Assembly: GCA_937927195.1 (NCBI GenBank)
Contig: CALBCY010000042.1
Coordinates: 1 to 62,336, forward strand
Direction: 5' to 3'
Source: an uncultured Chitinophagales bacterium
Lineage (GTDB): Bacteria; Bacteroidota; Bacteroidia; Chitinophagales; UBA2359
Length of the DNA: 62,336 nucleotides
Positions within the stretch are counted from its first letter, which is position 1. Every line of letters begins with the position of its first letter. Below the pieces are notes generated by a model. That model made no database searches, had not been told where the DNA came from, and was given only the letters and a program-made list of their open reading frames with translations. The translations under genes were made by a program, and so were the position numbers. Below are positions 1-9,070 of the stretch, one piece after another.

Positions 1-660
1 TACTGGAGAGAATATGATAAGCAAATGCCTTGGGGTGTACATAATGATGAGCCAGAACTAATCGAAAAAGAATTAAAAACATTTGGGATAAAGTGCGAGA
101 AACTGGAGATAGATTTATCAAAAGAAAACTCGGTCGAAACCTTATTTGAAGAAGTTACAAACAAATTAGGACCAGTGTCAATTCTTGTAAACAACGCAAC
201 ATATAGTACAGAGACAACAATAGAAAATTTAGCTGCAAAGGAGTTGGATAATCATTATAATGTCAATATAAAAGCGACTACATTATTAACACTAGAATTT
301 ATTAAGAGATTCAAATTCAATAAAGATGGTCGAATAATAAATGTAAGTTCAGGTCAATCATTAGGGAAAATGCCAACAGAGATCGCGTATGCAATGACAA
401 AAAGTGCAATCGACATGTTGACTTATACTTTATCAAGTGAAATTGCAGCGAAGGGGATTACAATAAATTCGATAAATCCTGGTCCAAATGACACAGGTTG
501 GATGGATTTGGAGTTAAAAAAAGAGCTTACAAAGAATTTTCCTATGGGTCGAATTGGAACTCCAAGCGATGCTGCAAAATTGATAGGGTTTCTAATAAGT
601 AAAGATGCTGAATGGATTACCGGCCAGATAATCCACTCTGAGGGAGGGTTTAAAAGATAA
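1..660 (+). CDS. SDR family oxidoreductase, 5'-truncated by window edge
   Basis: This is the C-terminal part of a short-chain dehydrogenase/reductase. The frame is open to base 1, so the N-terminal TGxxxGxG nucleotide-binding loop lies outside the window. What remains shows the NNA segment after beta-4 (VNNAT), the NVSS strand carrying the catalytic serine, the YxxxK pair (Tyr codon 388-390, Lys 400-402), the NPGPNDTG loop and a typical TGQIIHSEGG C-terminus. The family reduces carbonyls with NAD(P)H, and closest relatives are often annotated 3-oxoacyl-ACP reductase. The substrate cannot be told from this fragment. The Met at base 25 is internal, not the start. ispD follows 75 bases downstream on the same strand. 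Confidence 0.88.
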   Translation, partial: YWREYDKQMPWGVHNDEPELIEKELKTFGIKCEKLEIDLSKENSVETLFEEVTNKLGPVSILVNNATYSTETTIENLAAKELDNHYNVNIKATTLLTLEFIKRFKFNKDGRIINVSSGQSLGKMPTEIAYAMTKSAIDMLTYTLSSEIAAKGITINSINPGPNDTGWMDLELKKELTKNFPMGRIGTPSDAAKLIGFLISKDAEWITGQIIHSEGGFKR

Positions 661-735
661 AACGAGCGGAAACAAATAAATTGACTTTCATTTACTGGTC
701 TCTTTCAGAAGGTTTATTTGTAATTTTATTTTATA

Positions 736-1443
736 ATGAAAAATTTTGCCATAATTGTAGCGGGAGGGAAAGGCTTGAGAATGAATTCAAAGCTTCCTAA
801 ACAGTTTCTTGAACTAGAAGGTATTCCAATACTTGTTCGCACCCTACAGCGATTTAAAGAAGCTCTTCCTAATATTGAGCTTATTCTTGTTATCAATAAA
901 GACTATGTTGAATATTGGATGGAATTGGAGGAACGTTTCGATTTGAAGGGGCTTTCAATAAAAACAGTGACAGGTGGTGCCAGTAGATTTCATTCAGTTT
1001 TAAACGGCTTGAATACCATAGAGACGGATAATGGAATTGTTGGAATTCACGATGCAGTTCGGCCAATGATTTCTCCTGAATGTATTCGGAAAATATACAG
1101 CAAGGCATCTATCAATCTTGCAGTTATTCCTGTAGTTGTATTAAAAGATTCTATAAGAAAAATAAGTCCAAGTCCCAAAGAAGGGATTGAAGCTGAGGAA
1201 TTAGAATCCGTATCGGTAAATCGGAGTGATTATCGGTTGGTACAGACTCCACAATGCTTTGAATTAAATATTTTAAGGAAAGCTTATGAGCAAGACTATA
1301 CAAATACTTTTACAGACGACGCAAGTGTTGTTGAGTCAATAGGTCAGAATTTGACCTTGACGGAAGGGGAATTTCAAAACATAAAAATTACTACACAAGA
1401 GGACATGTTTTGGGCCTCGAGTTATATGAAAGCATCTAAATAG
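736..1443 (+). CDS. ispD: 2-C-methyl-D-erythritol 4-phosphate cytidylyltransferase
   Basis: IspD joins CTP and methylerythritol phosphate to give CDP-ME in the non-mevalonate isoprenoid pathway, in the cytoplasm. The 235-residue protein has the normal family length. It shows the nucleotide-binding loop VAGGKGLRM (8-16), PKQF (21-24), the GGASR segment (80-84) and HDAVRP (105-110), all diagnostic for IspD. The start follows an A/T-rich leader without a Shine-Dalgarno sequence, as usual in Bacteroidota. It lies downstream of the SDR gene and converges on the DUF2795 gene. No other isoprenoid gene is in the window. Confidence 0.95.
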   Translation: MKNFAIIVAGGKGLRMNSKLPKQFLELEGIPILVRTLQRFKEALPNIELILVINKDYVEYWMELEERFDLKGLSIKTVTGGASRFHSVLNGLNTIETDNGIVGIHDAVRPMISPECIRKIYSKASINLAVIPVVVLKDSIRKISPSPKEGIEAEELESVSVNRSDYRLVQTPQCFELNILRKAYEQDYTNTFTDDASVVESIGQNLTLTEGEFQNIKITTQEDMFWASSYMKASK

Positions 1444-1477
1444 CCTTAGCTATTTAGACCTTTGCAAATTTGAACAG

Positions 1478-1702
1478 CTAGTGTTCATCTTCGTGAAAGA
1501 AGAAATCGTCCTTACTTGGATAGTCCGGCCAAACTTCATCAATACTTTCAAAGTACTCACCTTGTTCGTCTTCTAATTCCTGAAGGTTTTCAATTACTTC
1601 TATAGGAGCCCCCGATCTAATTGAATAATCAATCAATTCATCTTTGGTAGCAGGCCATGGAGCATCCTCCAAGTAAGATGCTAATTCTAAAGTCCAATAC
1701 AT
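1478..1702 (-). CDS. DUF2795 small acidic protein
   Basis: This 74-residue acidic protein matches the DUF2795 type common in Bacteroidota. It starts MYWTLELASYLEDAPWPATK, followed by a short helical segment (KDELIDYSIRSGAPIEVIENL) and a very acidic tail rich in Asp, Glu and aromatic residues. It has no signal peptide or membrane segment. The function is not known. It is monocistronic and convergent with ispD. Family assignment comes from the remembered N-terminal pattern. Confidence 0.8.
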   Translation of the reverse strand: MYWTLELASYLEDAPWPATKDELIDYSIRSGAPIEVIENLQELEDEQGEYFESIDEVWPDYPSKDDFFFHEDEH

Positions 1703-1886
1703 AATTTACAACTTGGCATTTTATTCGATCAAAAAAGTTTTGACCAAATGATTTAAAAAAATTATTTAATACTGTCAAATCAGGACCTATAATCTAATAG
1801 GGAAAATTGAAATGACTGCTTTACTATTTAAAAACTAGTACAAGTATTATACTAAACTAGCCCTTAAAAATTGCGCAAAGATATTT

Positions 1887-2438
1887 TTATTTTCTAGGAT
1901 TCCAAATGATTTCTTCATTACCAGCCTTAAATGATACAAATCTTGCCAATACAAAGAGATAATCTGAAAGTCTGTTCAAATATCTAATTACTATTTCAGG
2001 TACTGTTCCTTCCTGAATTTCACTTAAGTGAGTGCTTCTTCTTTCTGCTCTTCTGCAAATACAGCGGGCAACTTGACAATGTGAAGAAGTAATGTTTCCA
2101 CCTGGCAAAATAAAATTTGTCAAGGCTGGAAGTTCTTCATTCATTTTGTCCATTTCTTTTTCAAGCAACTCAACATCTGATTCTTTCAAATCGGGAACTT
2201 CAACAGATTTTTCCGGGTCACGCGCCAAAACTGATCCCACGGTAAATAGTCTGTCCTGAATTTCTTTGTTGACAGTTTTAGCATGCTCAAGGTTTAAATG
2301 GTCGGCAATTAATCCTAAATAAGAATTCAATTCATCAACCGTTCCGTAAGCTTCGATTCTTATGTGATGCTTAGGAACCCGACCACCTCCAAATAGCATT
2401 GTTGTGCCTTTATCGCCTGTTTTGGTGTATATCTTCAT
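1887..2438 (-). CDS. PduO-type cob(I)alamin adenosyltransferase
   Basis: This enzyme transfers the adenosyl group of ATP to cob(I)alamin, making coenzyme B12. The 183 residues carry the PduO signatures: TKTGDKGTT with the following glycine-rich FGGGR (5-20), GTVDELNS (32-39), FILPGG (109-114) and the CRRAERR block (128-134) that contributes to the ATP site. It is a trimeric helical-bundle family. The likely client is an adenosylcobalamin enzyme such as methylmalonyl-CoA mutase. A MeaB-type G3E GTPase that services that mutase is encoded far away at 57.7-58.6 kb, but no mutase is in the window. I saw no cobalamin riboswitch upstream. Confidence 0.93.
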   Translation of the reverse strand: MKIYTKTGDKGTTMLFGGGRVPKHHIRIEAYGTVDELNSYLGLIADHLNLEHAKTVNKEIQDRLFTVGSVLARDPEKSVEVPDLKESDVELLEKEMDKMNEELPALTNFILPGGNITSSHCQVARCICRRAERRSTHLSEIQEGTVPEIVIRYLNRLSDYLFVLARFVSFKAGNEEIIWNPRK

Positions 2439-2559
2439 TTTCTATCTAATAAAAAGAATAAAACTCTTTCTTGAAACGATAAATTTTAATGGGAGGAGCG
2501 ATTATAATCAAACAAACTTATTTACTGGTAATTATCAAGCTTGTTTCGTTCGCACGTTT

Positions 2560-2760
2560 TTATTTTCTCTTCTTTCTTTTTTTCTTTGATTTACTTGGAA
2601 ACAATCCTGATGTAGTTTTTCCAGGCTTTTTATTTTTCAAATTGGCCTGTTCTACAGCTGGACAACCTGTTTTTTTACTACAACTGGTCGTTGTCGATAA
2701 AAAACCGATGACACAGATGAACATACAGCATTTGATTAAAAGACCAAACTTAAGCTTCAT
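2560..2760 (-). CDS. small basic lipoprotein, hypothetical
   Basis: This 66-residue protein has an N-terminal signal with hydrophobic core and a lipobox-like TTTSCSK, so it is probably lipidated at Cys27. The mature part is tiny and strikingly basic: SKKTGCPAVEQ, then KPGKTTSGLFP and a C-terminal run of Lys and Arg (SKSKKKRKKRK). Similar small proteins with a KTGCPA...KTTSGLFP pattern occur in other Bacteroidota as I remember them. The role is unknown; a charged periplasmic linker is one guess. It is monocistronic, between the adenosyltransferase and ferritin genes. Confidence 0.65.
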   Translation of the reverse strand: MKLKFGLLIKCCMFICVIGFLSTTTSCSKKTGCPAVEQANLKNKKPGKTTSGLFPSKSKKKRKKRK

Positions 2761-2972
2761 TATTTTATTTATTTAGTTCCTATTACCGATAACGAAAAAC
2801 CTTTGGTTTATTGTATTGGCTATCCTCCATACCCAATCCATTTTCAGTATATAATACTAATTGATTGAAATAAAAAAGATGTTCCAGTTTTTTTTGTGAA
2901 ATTTTTGGAATTAAGAAATAACTCCTTTTTGATTTTTTTTGTAATTCGTTGAAATGGAGCCCAATGTTTCAG

Positions 2973-3497
2973 TTACAAAACTTCCTCTCCAGCGCCGCTT
3001 TCTTCTTCTTTATGAACTGCAGAAAGCATTTCATCAATAAAGTACAAGGATTGTGGACCGCCTCCGATTAATTTTATTTTATCAATGATCTTTCTCATCA
3101 ATGCTTCTTCTTCCAGTTGTTCAGAAACATACCATTGTAAAAAATTGTGTGTTTGATGATCATTCTCGGTTAGAGAAAGGCTAACCAGTTTGTAAATAGA
3201 CTGTGTTACTTTCTGTTCACTAGTGTAAGCTGTTTTAACAACATCTTCAACGTTTTTATAATTGTTTTTTGGTTTTGCAAAGGCTGGAATTATAGCTTTC
3301 CCATCAGCATCCTGTATGTATTTTACCAATTTCATCATGTGGAATTTTTCTTCCTCAGAATGTCCGAGAAAAAACTCAGCAGCACCTTCCATCCCTTCTT
3401 GGTCACACCAAAGTGACATAGCAAGGTATTTGTTGGAAGCATCTCCTTCCATTTGAATTTGTTCGTTTAAAGCCTTTTCTATTTTCTTTGAGATCAT
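2973..3497 (-). CDS. ftnA: Non-haem ferritin
   Basis: Ferritin stores iron as a 24-mer, oxidising Fe2+ at a ferroxidase centre in each subunit. The 174-residue protein lines up with E. coli FtnA without gaps at the metal sites: E17, E50, H53, E94, Q127 and E130 are all present, so the dinuclear site and third iron site are intact. Tyr24 is also conserved. The tail (EEESGAGEEVL) is acidic. The gene is monocistronic on the minus strand and its upstream region is a 325-base gene-free stretch. I could not identify an iron or peroxide operator there. Confidence 0.95.
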   Translation of the reverse strand: MISKKIEKALNEQIQMEGDASNKYLAMSLWCDQEGMEGAAEFFLGHSEEEKFHMMKLVKYIQDADGKAIIPAFAKPKNNYKNVEDVVKTAYTSEQKVTQSIYKLVSLSLTENDHQTHNFLQWYVSEQLEEEALMRKIIDKIKLIGGGPQSLYFIDEMLSAVHKEEESGAGEEVL

Positions 3498-3822
3498 ATT
3501 ATTTCTTTTCTTTTAAAACATCATAAAACGGGCCAAAGTTCACAATTATGTAAGCCAATTTTCTAAATACATCAATGAATTGAAAATTACTAAACTTTTT
3601 TTGCCTAAATGTTAATCTTGGTAAGATTATTGCTTTGTTTTTAGTGCCTTTTCGTTGTAAAATTAAGGCAATTCTTTGATTTATTTCGTGTTGTAAGTGC
3701 TATTTGGATTTTTATTAAAGAAAGATTAAAATTTTAATAAAATCTCAAATGGAATTCCTTGGATATTGACTTGACTGAGAATGTTTCCTAAATGTTAGTT
3801 TGACTAGAAAATCAATCTGTTA
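3498..3822. other. gene-free AT-rich stretch
   Basis: This stretch lies between the ferritin start and the transposase fragment. It must hold the ferritin promoter on the minus strand and whatever drives the plus-strand fragment. I see no hairpin, no clear terminal inverted repeat for the IS remnant and no ORF. Confidence 0.5.
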
Positions 3823-4272
3823 ATGCTTAAAAAGTACATAGTAAAACTTAAAGCTGCTGAGCGCAAAAAAATCCAGAGGTTTATGAAAAAAAACCAGGAT
3901 AGTCTTCGTTTGCAAAAGCGGGCTAAAGTAATATTGGCTACAGATTGTGGACGCAAGGGCGCTTGTAAAACGGATGCCGAAATCAGCAAGGAATTTAATA
4001 TTACAACCAGAACGATTGAACGATTGCGAAAGCGTTATGTTGAAGATGGATTGGACTTTGCTCTTGATGGCAAAGCCAGAGGCAAAAATAAATCACCAAA
4101 GATCAGCAAAGAAATTAGGTCTTACATTTTGGCATTGAGTTGTAAGCCACCACCGAAAGGTCATAAAAACTGGTCTTTAAGATTATTGGCTGAAAAACTT
4201 GTAGAATTGAATCATGTCGATTCTATCAGCCATGAATCCATTCGCAAGGTTTTGAATGCCACAGAGAATTGA
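3823..4272 (+). pseudogene. IS630-type transposase fragment, N-terminal HTH part only
   Basis: The 149 residues correspond to the N-terminal DNA-binding half of an IS630/Tc1-mariner-like transposase. There is a helix-turn-helix around residues 50-73 (TDAEISKEFNITTRTIERLR), then the basic linker GLDFALDGKARGKN and the winged-helix region ending HESIRKVLN. The DDE catalytic domain that should follow is missing: the frame stops six residues later, and the 62 bases before the next gene do not encode it. No flanking inverted repeats were recognised. It is most likely a dead remnant. A domesticated DNA-binding protein is possible, since the reading frame itself is intact. Confidence 0.7.
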
Positions 4273-4334
4273 ATATTTTTTTTGCCTCCCATTAATCATT
4301 AATTGCTTTTGAGTCGATTGATGGCTTGAGAATT

Positions 4335-4916
4335 TTACATCCATTTTACCTTATCCTCAATTTCAGACAAGCGTCTTCCTTTCGGTATTGGATCCTCATT
4401 CCTGTAGCCGAAGTACAGAAAACCCATGCACTTGTCCTCTTCTTTCAAAGCTAAAAAATCTTTCAATTTTTGAGAAAAAGTTGAGCCTCCTGATCCCCAA
4501 TAAGTATCAATCTGTAAACTGTTGGCATGAAGCATCATGTTTTGCACTGCGCAAGCTGTTGCCGCAATTTCTTCTATTTCGGGGATGACTTTTCTACCAC
4601 TCAATTGTCTTTCCATTACAATTGCTAAAATATAGGATGCTTTCAATGGACGATTAAATGCCTTGTCATATTTAGATTGAACAAAACTATCTGTTTTGGT
4701 CTTATTACGGTAATAGTCAGCTTCAAATTGAGCCAGTTTTTTACGGCTTTCACCTGAAAAAATATAAAACCGCCAAGGCTCAGTATAGGCATGCGTTGGC
4801 GCCCAATTGGCGCTTTGGAGTATTTGTCTAAATTTATCTTCCGGAACTGGACGATCAGAAAATTTTTCTGGTTTAACAGCTCGTCTGGATTCAATGTTCT
4901 TTATTATTTCGTTCAT
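4335..4916 (-). CDS. Nitroreductase family protein
   Basis: This is an FMN-dependent nitroreductase of the compact YdjA-like group. From the chosen start (MNEIIKNIESRRAVKPEKF) it has 193 residues, close to the family length. The SRRAVKP segment is the FMN phosphate-binding arginine region. NWAPTHAYTEPWRFYIF is the family's conserved first helix-strand block, and the C-terminal part has TYWGSGGS and a GFLYFGYRNEDP strand. The frame extends 13 codons upstream (to 4955), but those residues look like leader sequence. The gene diverges from mutY with only 48 bases between starts, so the two promoters overlap. Confidence 0.88.
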   Translation of the reverse strand: MNEIIKNIESRRAVKPEKFSDRPVPEDKFRQILQSANWAPTHAYTEPWRFYIFSGESRKKLAQFEADYYRNKTKTDSFVQSKYDKAFNRPLKASYILAIVMERQLSGRKVIPEIEEIAATACAVQNMMLHANSLQIDTYWGSGGSTFSQKLKDFLALKEEDKCMGFLYFGYRNEDPIPKGRRLSEIEDKVKWM

Positions 4917-4964
4917 AGCAGCGATCAAATTTAAGTACAAATTAATGGGAAACAATAAATATCA

Positions 4965-6038
4965 ATGGGAAACAACACTAACGACACAAAAATATTTTTT
5001 CGAGAAGAACTTTTAAAATGGAATGCATTTCACAATGATAGAAGTTTGCCTTGGAAAGGAATCGACAATCCATATTTTATTTGGTTGTCTGAAATCATAT
5101 TGCAACAAACAAGAGCAGAACAAGGGCTGCCATACTATTTGAAATTTACAGAGCATTATCCAACAGTCAATGATTTGGCAAATGCTGAAGAGGATGAGGT
5201 GATGAAACTTTGGCAGGGATTGGGATATTATTCAAGAGCTAGAAATTTGCATGCCGCTGCTAAATACATTGCTTCAGAGAAAGCGGGGGAGTTTCCAGAT
5301 ACCTACGATGAAATAATAAAACTAAAAGGAGTTGGCCCTTACACAGCAGCAGCAATCGCTTCTTTTGCCTTTAAGTTGCCTCATGCCGTAGTTGATGGAA
5401 ATGTTTACAGGGTTTTATCGAGATTTTTTGGAATCGAACAAGCAATAGACTCTACAAAAGGGAAAAAAGAATTTGCAGTACTTGCTCAGGAATTGATTGA
5501 CAAAGATGAACCAGCGTCATACAATCAGGCCATTATGGATTTTGGTGCAAAACAATGCTCGCCAGCCAAGCCCAATTGTATGTATTGTCCATTTGTCCAT
5601 CGATGTTCGGCTTTTATGGAGGGTAAAACAGCAATTTTACCATTTAAAGAAAAGAAAATTAAAAAGAAGGAACGATTCTTCGTCTATGTGGTGTTAAAGG
5701 AAGAAGGGCAGTTTTTAATAAAAAAGCGGCTTGAACCTGGAATTTGGCAGAATTTGTATGATTTTTCATTGATTGAAACAGAAAAACATTGTGAAGAAGC
5801 TGAATTAAACCAATTGTTAAACAATAGGTTAGAGGGTTATGAGTTTGAAACTGTGAAGTGTTCAAAAGCGTATATTCACATATTGACTCATCAGAAAATC
5901 CATGTGCGATTTTTAACCGTAGACATTAAAGGGCAGTATAAGCAAGATTATAGAAAGGTTGAAACTGAAAATTTAAAGAGATATGCCTTCCCAAAAGTGA
6001 TTATTAACTTTTTTGAAGATGAGGGCATAAATGTTTAA
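4965..6038 (+). CDS. mutY: A/G-specific adenine glycosylase
   Basis: MutY removes adenine mispaired with 8-oxoguanine. The protein has 357 residues. It contains the catalytic Glu43 in LSEIILQQTR, the helix-hairpin-helix LKGVGPYTAAA (120-130), the catalytic Asp144 in VVDGNVYRV and the 4Fe-4S ligands Cys198-x6-Cys205-x2-Cys208-x5-Cys214. A C-terminal NUDIX-like domain (about 235-350) recognises 8-oxoG. A near-identical AATGGGAAACAA block occurs 20 bases upstream in another frame, so two ATG codons compete; the one at 4965 is in frame. mutY-ssb-gldE is a recurring order in Bacteroidota. Confidence 0.95.
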   Translation: MGNNTNDTKIFFREELLKWNAFHNDRSLPWKGIDNPYFIWLSEIILQQTRAEQGLPYYLKFTEHYPTVNDLANAEEDEVMKLWQGLGYYSRARNLHAAAKYIASEKAGEFPDTYDEIIKLKGVGPYTAAAIASFAFKLPHAVVDGNVYRVLSRFFGIEQAIDSTKGKKEFAVLAQELIDKDEPASYNQAIMDFGAKQCSPAKPNCMYCPFVHRCSAFMEGKTAILPFKEKKIKKKERFFVYVVLKEEGQFLIKKRLEPGIWQNLYDFSLIETEKHCEEAELNQLLNNRLEGYEFETVKCSKAYIHILTHQKIHVRFLTVDIKGQYKQDYRKVETENLKRYAFPKVIINFFEDEGINV

Positions 6039-6081
6039 ATTAAGGTTGGAAGCCATTATTTATTAACAAAATTCATTTAAG

Positions 6082-6528
6082 ATGCGAGGTTTAAACAAGG
6101 TTATGTTGATTGGTCGTTTAGGGAAAGATCCTGAGACTGTTACATTTGAAAGTGGAGTTTCCAAGACTTCATTGGCACTGGCCACCAACGAAATTTACAG
6201 AGACAAAGAGGGGAACAAAATTGAGAAAACAGATTGGCACAATGTTGTAATGTGGCGTGGATTGGCAGATGTTGCAGCCAAATATTTGAAAAAAGGTAGT
6301 CGGTTGTATATTGAAGGAAAACTTAAAACCCGTTCTTGGGAGGACAAAGACGGCAACAAAAAATACATTACAGAGGTAGAGGCAACGGACATGCACATGC
6401 TTGACAGCAAGTCTGAGAGTCAACAGAATCAGCAAGGAAATTACGATACTCCTGCTAAGCCTGTTACTGTTGCTAATGAGCCGAAGTCGATGATTGAAAC
6501 GCCTGATGAGACCGATTTGCCGTTTTAA
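6082..6528 (+). CDS. ssb: Single-stranded DNA-binding protein
   Basis: SSB coats single-stranded DNA and recruits repair and replication proteins. The 148 residues begin with a classic OB fold (RGLNKVMLIGRLGKDPE, then WHNVVMW, YIEGKLKTRSWEDKDG). A short Gln/Asn-rich linker follows, and the protein ends in the acidic tip ETDLPF that docks partner proteins. It starts 43 bases after mutY and precedes gldE, which fits the conserved gene order. A GC-rich imperfect hairpin followed by T residues around 6647-6680 could end this transcript before gldE. Confidence 0.95.
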   Translation: MRGLNKVMLIGRLGKDPETVTFESGVSKTSLALATNEIYRDKEGNKIEKTDWHNVVMWRGLADVAAKYLKKGSRLYIEGKLKTRSWEDKDGNKKYITEVEATDMHMLDSKSESQQNQQGNYDTPAKPVTVANEPKSMIETPDETDLPF

Positions 6529-6698
6529 GTTGCTGTTTTAAGCATAGAAATCATTGATATTTACGAAAAAAGCAATAAAAATAGGCTGAAATTGAACGGA
6601 ACTGATTTTGATTCGTAAACTTTAGTTTATTTTTGTATAGATTACATTGGCCTTTGGTTTGAGACCTTCGGCCGTATTTTTTAACGAAACCCTTTGAT

Positions 6699-8126
6699 TT
6701 GGAAGACAATCCTGATAGGAGCGATAAACCTCCGGGCGAGCCCCTTGTATATTCTTATGGGCTAAGTGCGCTGGGCGGAATGCCTTTTTTATTTCTTCAT
6801 GGTGCTACAAGTTTCAATACTTCGATTGTATTTATTCTAGTTATATTTCTTATTGCTGCCTCAGCCGTAGTTTCTGGCTCAGAAGTGGCCTATTTTTCTA
6901 TTTCACCAAGGCAATTGTCTGGACTGAGTAATGACGACTCAGCCAATTCCAAGCGAATCATGAAATTGCTTGGCAAACCAGATTATTTGTTAGCGGACAT
7001 ATTGATAGCGAATAACCTTTTCAACATCGGATTGATTCTGAGTTTCGATTATTTGATCAGAAACCTGGTTGATTTTTCAAGTTTTAGCAATACTTGGATG
7101 AGTTATTTGATTAATGAGTACACCGTAAATTTAGTTCTGATAACCTCTATCCTTGTAATATTCGGAGAAGTTTTGCCAAAAATTTATGCAACACGTTACA
7201 ATGTAAAGCTGGCAAGTTTCATGTCAGGTCCACTCACCGTATTGAGTAAGGTGTTTTATCCATTCAGTCATGTTTTGGCGAATTCTCTTAAATTGATTCA
7301 AGGTCGAATGAAGACCAACAAAAAGGACATGGATTTCAAAGAAATTGGTAATGTGATAGACTTGATGGTGGAGGATGAAAAAACTGGCCGGACACAGAAA
7401 ATGTTGAAAGGAATTGTTGAGTTTGCCAATATTACTGTATCACAAATCCAACAGCCACGTGTCAAAGTAATAGCGATAGATAAAACGGCAGACTTTACCG
7501 AACTGCTCAGTTTGGCTCGAGAATCTGCTTATTCTAGAATTCCGATAATAGATGGCGATTTGGATCATATAGTTGGTATTGTTTACACCAAAGAGTTGAT
7601 CAAAGCAGCAGATATGCCGCCTGATTATGATTGGTCTAGTTTCATCCGTGAAGGCTTGTTGATCGTGCCAGAGAGCAAGAAAATTGACGACATGCTCAAA
7701 GAGTTTAAAAAGACTAGACAGCACATGGCCTTTGTGGTAGATGAGTATGGTGGAACGGTTGGAATAGTAACATTAGAAGATGTTGTTGAAAGAGTGGTTG
7801 GAGATATTCAGGATGAGCATGATAGTAATTTATTGCGGCCTGTAAGGCTTAGCGATGGAACATTTTCATTCAATGCCAGTGATTTGATTATTGACTTATG
7901 CAAACACTTTGAGGTAGGCTTTGATACCTTCGATGAAAAACGTGGAGATTCTGATTCTATTGGTGGGTTGCTGCTTGAAATTGTTGGAGGATTCCCAGAA
8001 ATAAATGATGAAATTGAATGTGATGATTTTGTCTTTACTGTTTTATCAAAAACAAAAACGCACCTTGACAAGATCAAGGTTTCTTATAAGGGCAAGGAGG
8101 TGCAACAGGTGAACAGAGCGGTTTGA
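6699..8126 (+). CDS. gldE: Gliding motility-associated protein GldE (CNNM/CorC family)
   Basis: GldE is an inner-membrane protein of the CNNM/CBS family that partners GldD in gliding and type IX secretion. The order here is an N-terminal CNNM membrane domain (about residues 38-210; FILVIFLIAASAVVSGSEVA is the first helix), a CBS pair (about 230-365, with VDEYGGTVGIVTLEDVVE) and a CorC/HlyC domain (about 375-460). Position after mutY and ssb supports the call. No ATG precedes the conserved region; the frame opens with TTG at 6699 (MEDNPDRSD), and the first ATG is at codon 28, so a TTG start is likely. The stop codon lies inside the 259-bp duplication. gldD is not next to it but at 37.1 kb. Confidence 0.88.
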   Translation: MEDNPDRSDKPPGEPLVYSYGLSALGGMPFLFLHGATSFNTSIVFILVIFLIAASAVVSGSEVAYFSISPRQLSGLSNDDSANSKRIMKLLGKPDYLLADILIANNLFNIGLILSFDYLIRNLVDFSSFSNTWMSYLINEYTVNLVLITSILVIFGEVLPKIYATRYNVKLASFMSGPLTVLSKVFYPFSHVLANSLKLIQGRMKTNKKDMDFKEIGNVIDLMVEDEKTGRTQKMLKGIVEFANITVSQIQQPRVKVIAIDKTADFTELLSLARESAYSRIPIIDGDLDHIVGIVYTKELIKAADMPPDYDWSSFIREGLLIVPESKKIDDMLKEFKKTRQHMAFVVDEYGGTVGIVTLEDVVERVVGDIQDEHDSNLLRPVRLSDGTFSFNASDLIIDLCKHFEVGFDTFDEKRGDSDSIGGLLLEIVGGFPEINDEIECDDFVFTVLSKTKTHLDKIKVSYKGKEVQQVNRAV

Positions 8127-8361
8127 TTTTTGTCTTCGTTGTTCAATTTTTCTTATCACTCCACTTGCTTTAATCCGATACAATTTTCCAATTTATATCT
8201 TTTAGCAGATATCTATGACTGGCCTCTTTTAGGTCCGTTCCTTTTGGAACGGGAATGCCAGATGGATTGGTTCTTGAGTCGTCATTAGAGATAAAAACAG
8301 GAAGGTCTTATTTTTCGATCAATGTCCCAGTTACGATTAGTGTTTTACTTTGGTCGCGTTG
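8103..8361. repeat. 259-bp direct repeat, left copy
   Basis: This copy starts in the last eight codons of gldE and runs into the 3' part of a lipoprotein gene. It matches 9814-10072 without gaps (constant offset 1711), with about 13 mismatches counted by eye. Identity stops abruptly at 8361. The left copy carries the functional gldE end and a decayed piece of the lipoprotein gene. Confidence 0.93.
8170..8361 (-). pseudogene. Decayed 3' fragment of the 9881-10306 lipoprotein gene
   Basis: This antisense fragment matches the last 64 codons of the intact lipoprotein gene at 9881-10306. It has no start or signal peptide. A change in the KYDLP segment turns the Tyr codon into TAA, so it could not be read through. 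It arose with the 259-bp duplication. Confidence 0.85.
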
Positions 8362-8550
8362 TTGCATCCCATAAAAAATGCATGATCGTTGCAATTAACA
8401 GCTTGGATCATGAAGAATGAAATTTTGAAAAATCTCAAATTGAGACCATAATACAGATGTAAATCAAGGTAAATAATCTCTCTAATAAATTTTGTGAAAA
8501 GAACGCTAACTTTTTGAGGGAAAAAATAAGAAAAAAATCAATGTTTTAAA

Positions 8551-9048
8551 ATGGCAGATAAAGAACTGATTCCTAATAAATCAGAAAAACCATTGGATTT
8601 TGAAACAGATGATTTTTCGACTAAAGATTTCTTAGACTTAATAAAAGATCCAATAAACAAAAAAATAAAATATTTTTCTGTTCTTATGTCCAAAAAAGAA
8701 GGGGTAATTGAACCCTTAATGTTTTGGTTAAACACAGGTGAAAAAGAATGGTATCGTTTCTTCATTGATGCATGGCTTGTACATTGGACAGAATACAGTG
8801 CATCAGAAAAAGAGGAGATTATTGAAGATGATTTTGAAGGAGAAGATGAATACTTCGTTAAAAACTTAATGAAAGAATTGGGTTTAGCCGATAAAATGAT
8901 TGAAGAAATAGAAGTAAGTCGTTTTTTTGAAAATCAAATATTTACTTCGCAAATCAAAATTTCAATAGAAGAAAATTTATTGATAGTAGTTAGAGATTAT
9001 GGAGATGAAAAACCATCAGAATTATTAGTGCGAAACGAAATACTTTAG
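8551..9048 (+). CDS. Hypothetical acidic protein in insert
   Basis: I do not recognise this 165-residue protein. It is acidic, without signal peptide or membrane helices. A central aromatic-rich stretch (EPLMFWLNTGEKEWYRFFID, then AWLVHWTEY) is followed by an acidic loop (EKEEIIEDDFEGEDEYF) and a C-terminal strand-rich part. The start follows a long A-rich leader with ATG directly after TTTTAAA. It lies inside the duplication-flanked insert, upstream of a DinB-like gene, so it is accessory. Confidence 0.7.
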   Translation: MADKELIPNKSEKPLDFETDDFSTKDFLDLIKDPINKKIKYFSVLMSKKEGVIEPLMFWLNTGEKEWYRFFIDAWLVHWTEYSASEKEEIIEDDFEGEDEYFVKNLMKELGLADKMIEEIEVSRFFENQIFTSQIKISIEENLLIVVRDYGDEKPSELLVRNEIL

Positions 9049-9070
9049 AAAAGAAATAGATGAAAACGAG

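Noticed and set aside
1703..2560. Cobalamin riboswitch near the adenosyltransferase gene
   Set aside because: No B12-box or long structured leader is visible, and the upstream gap is too short.
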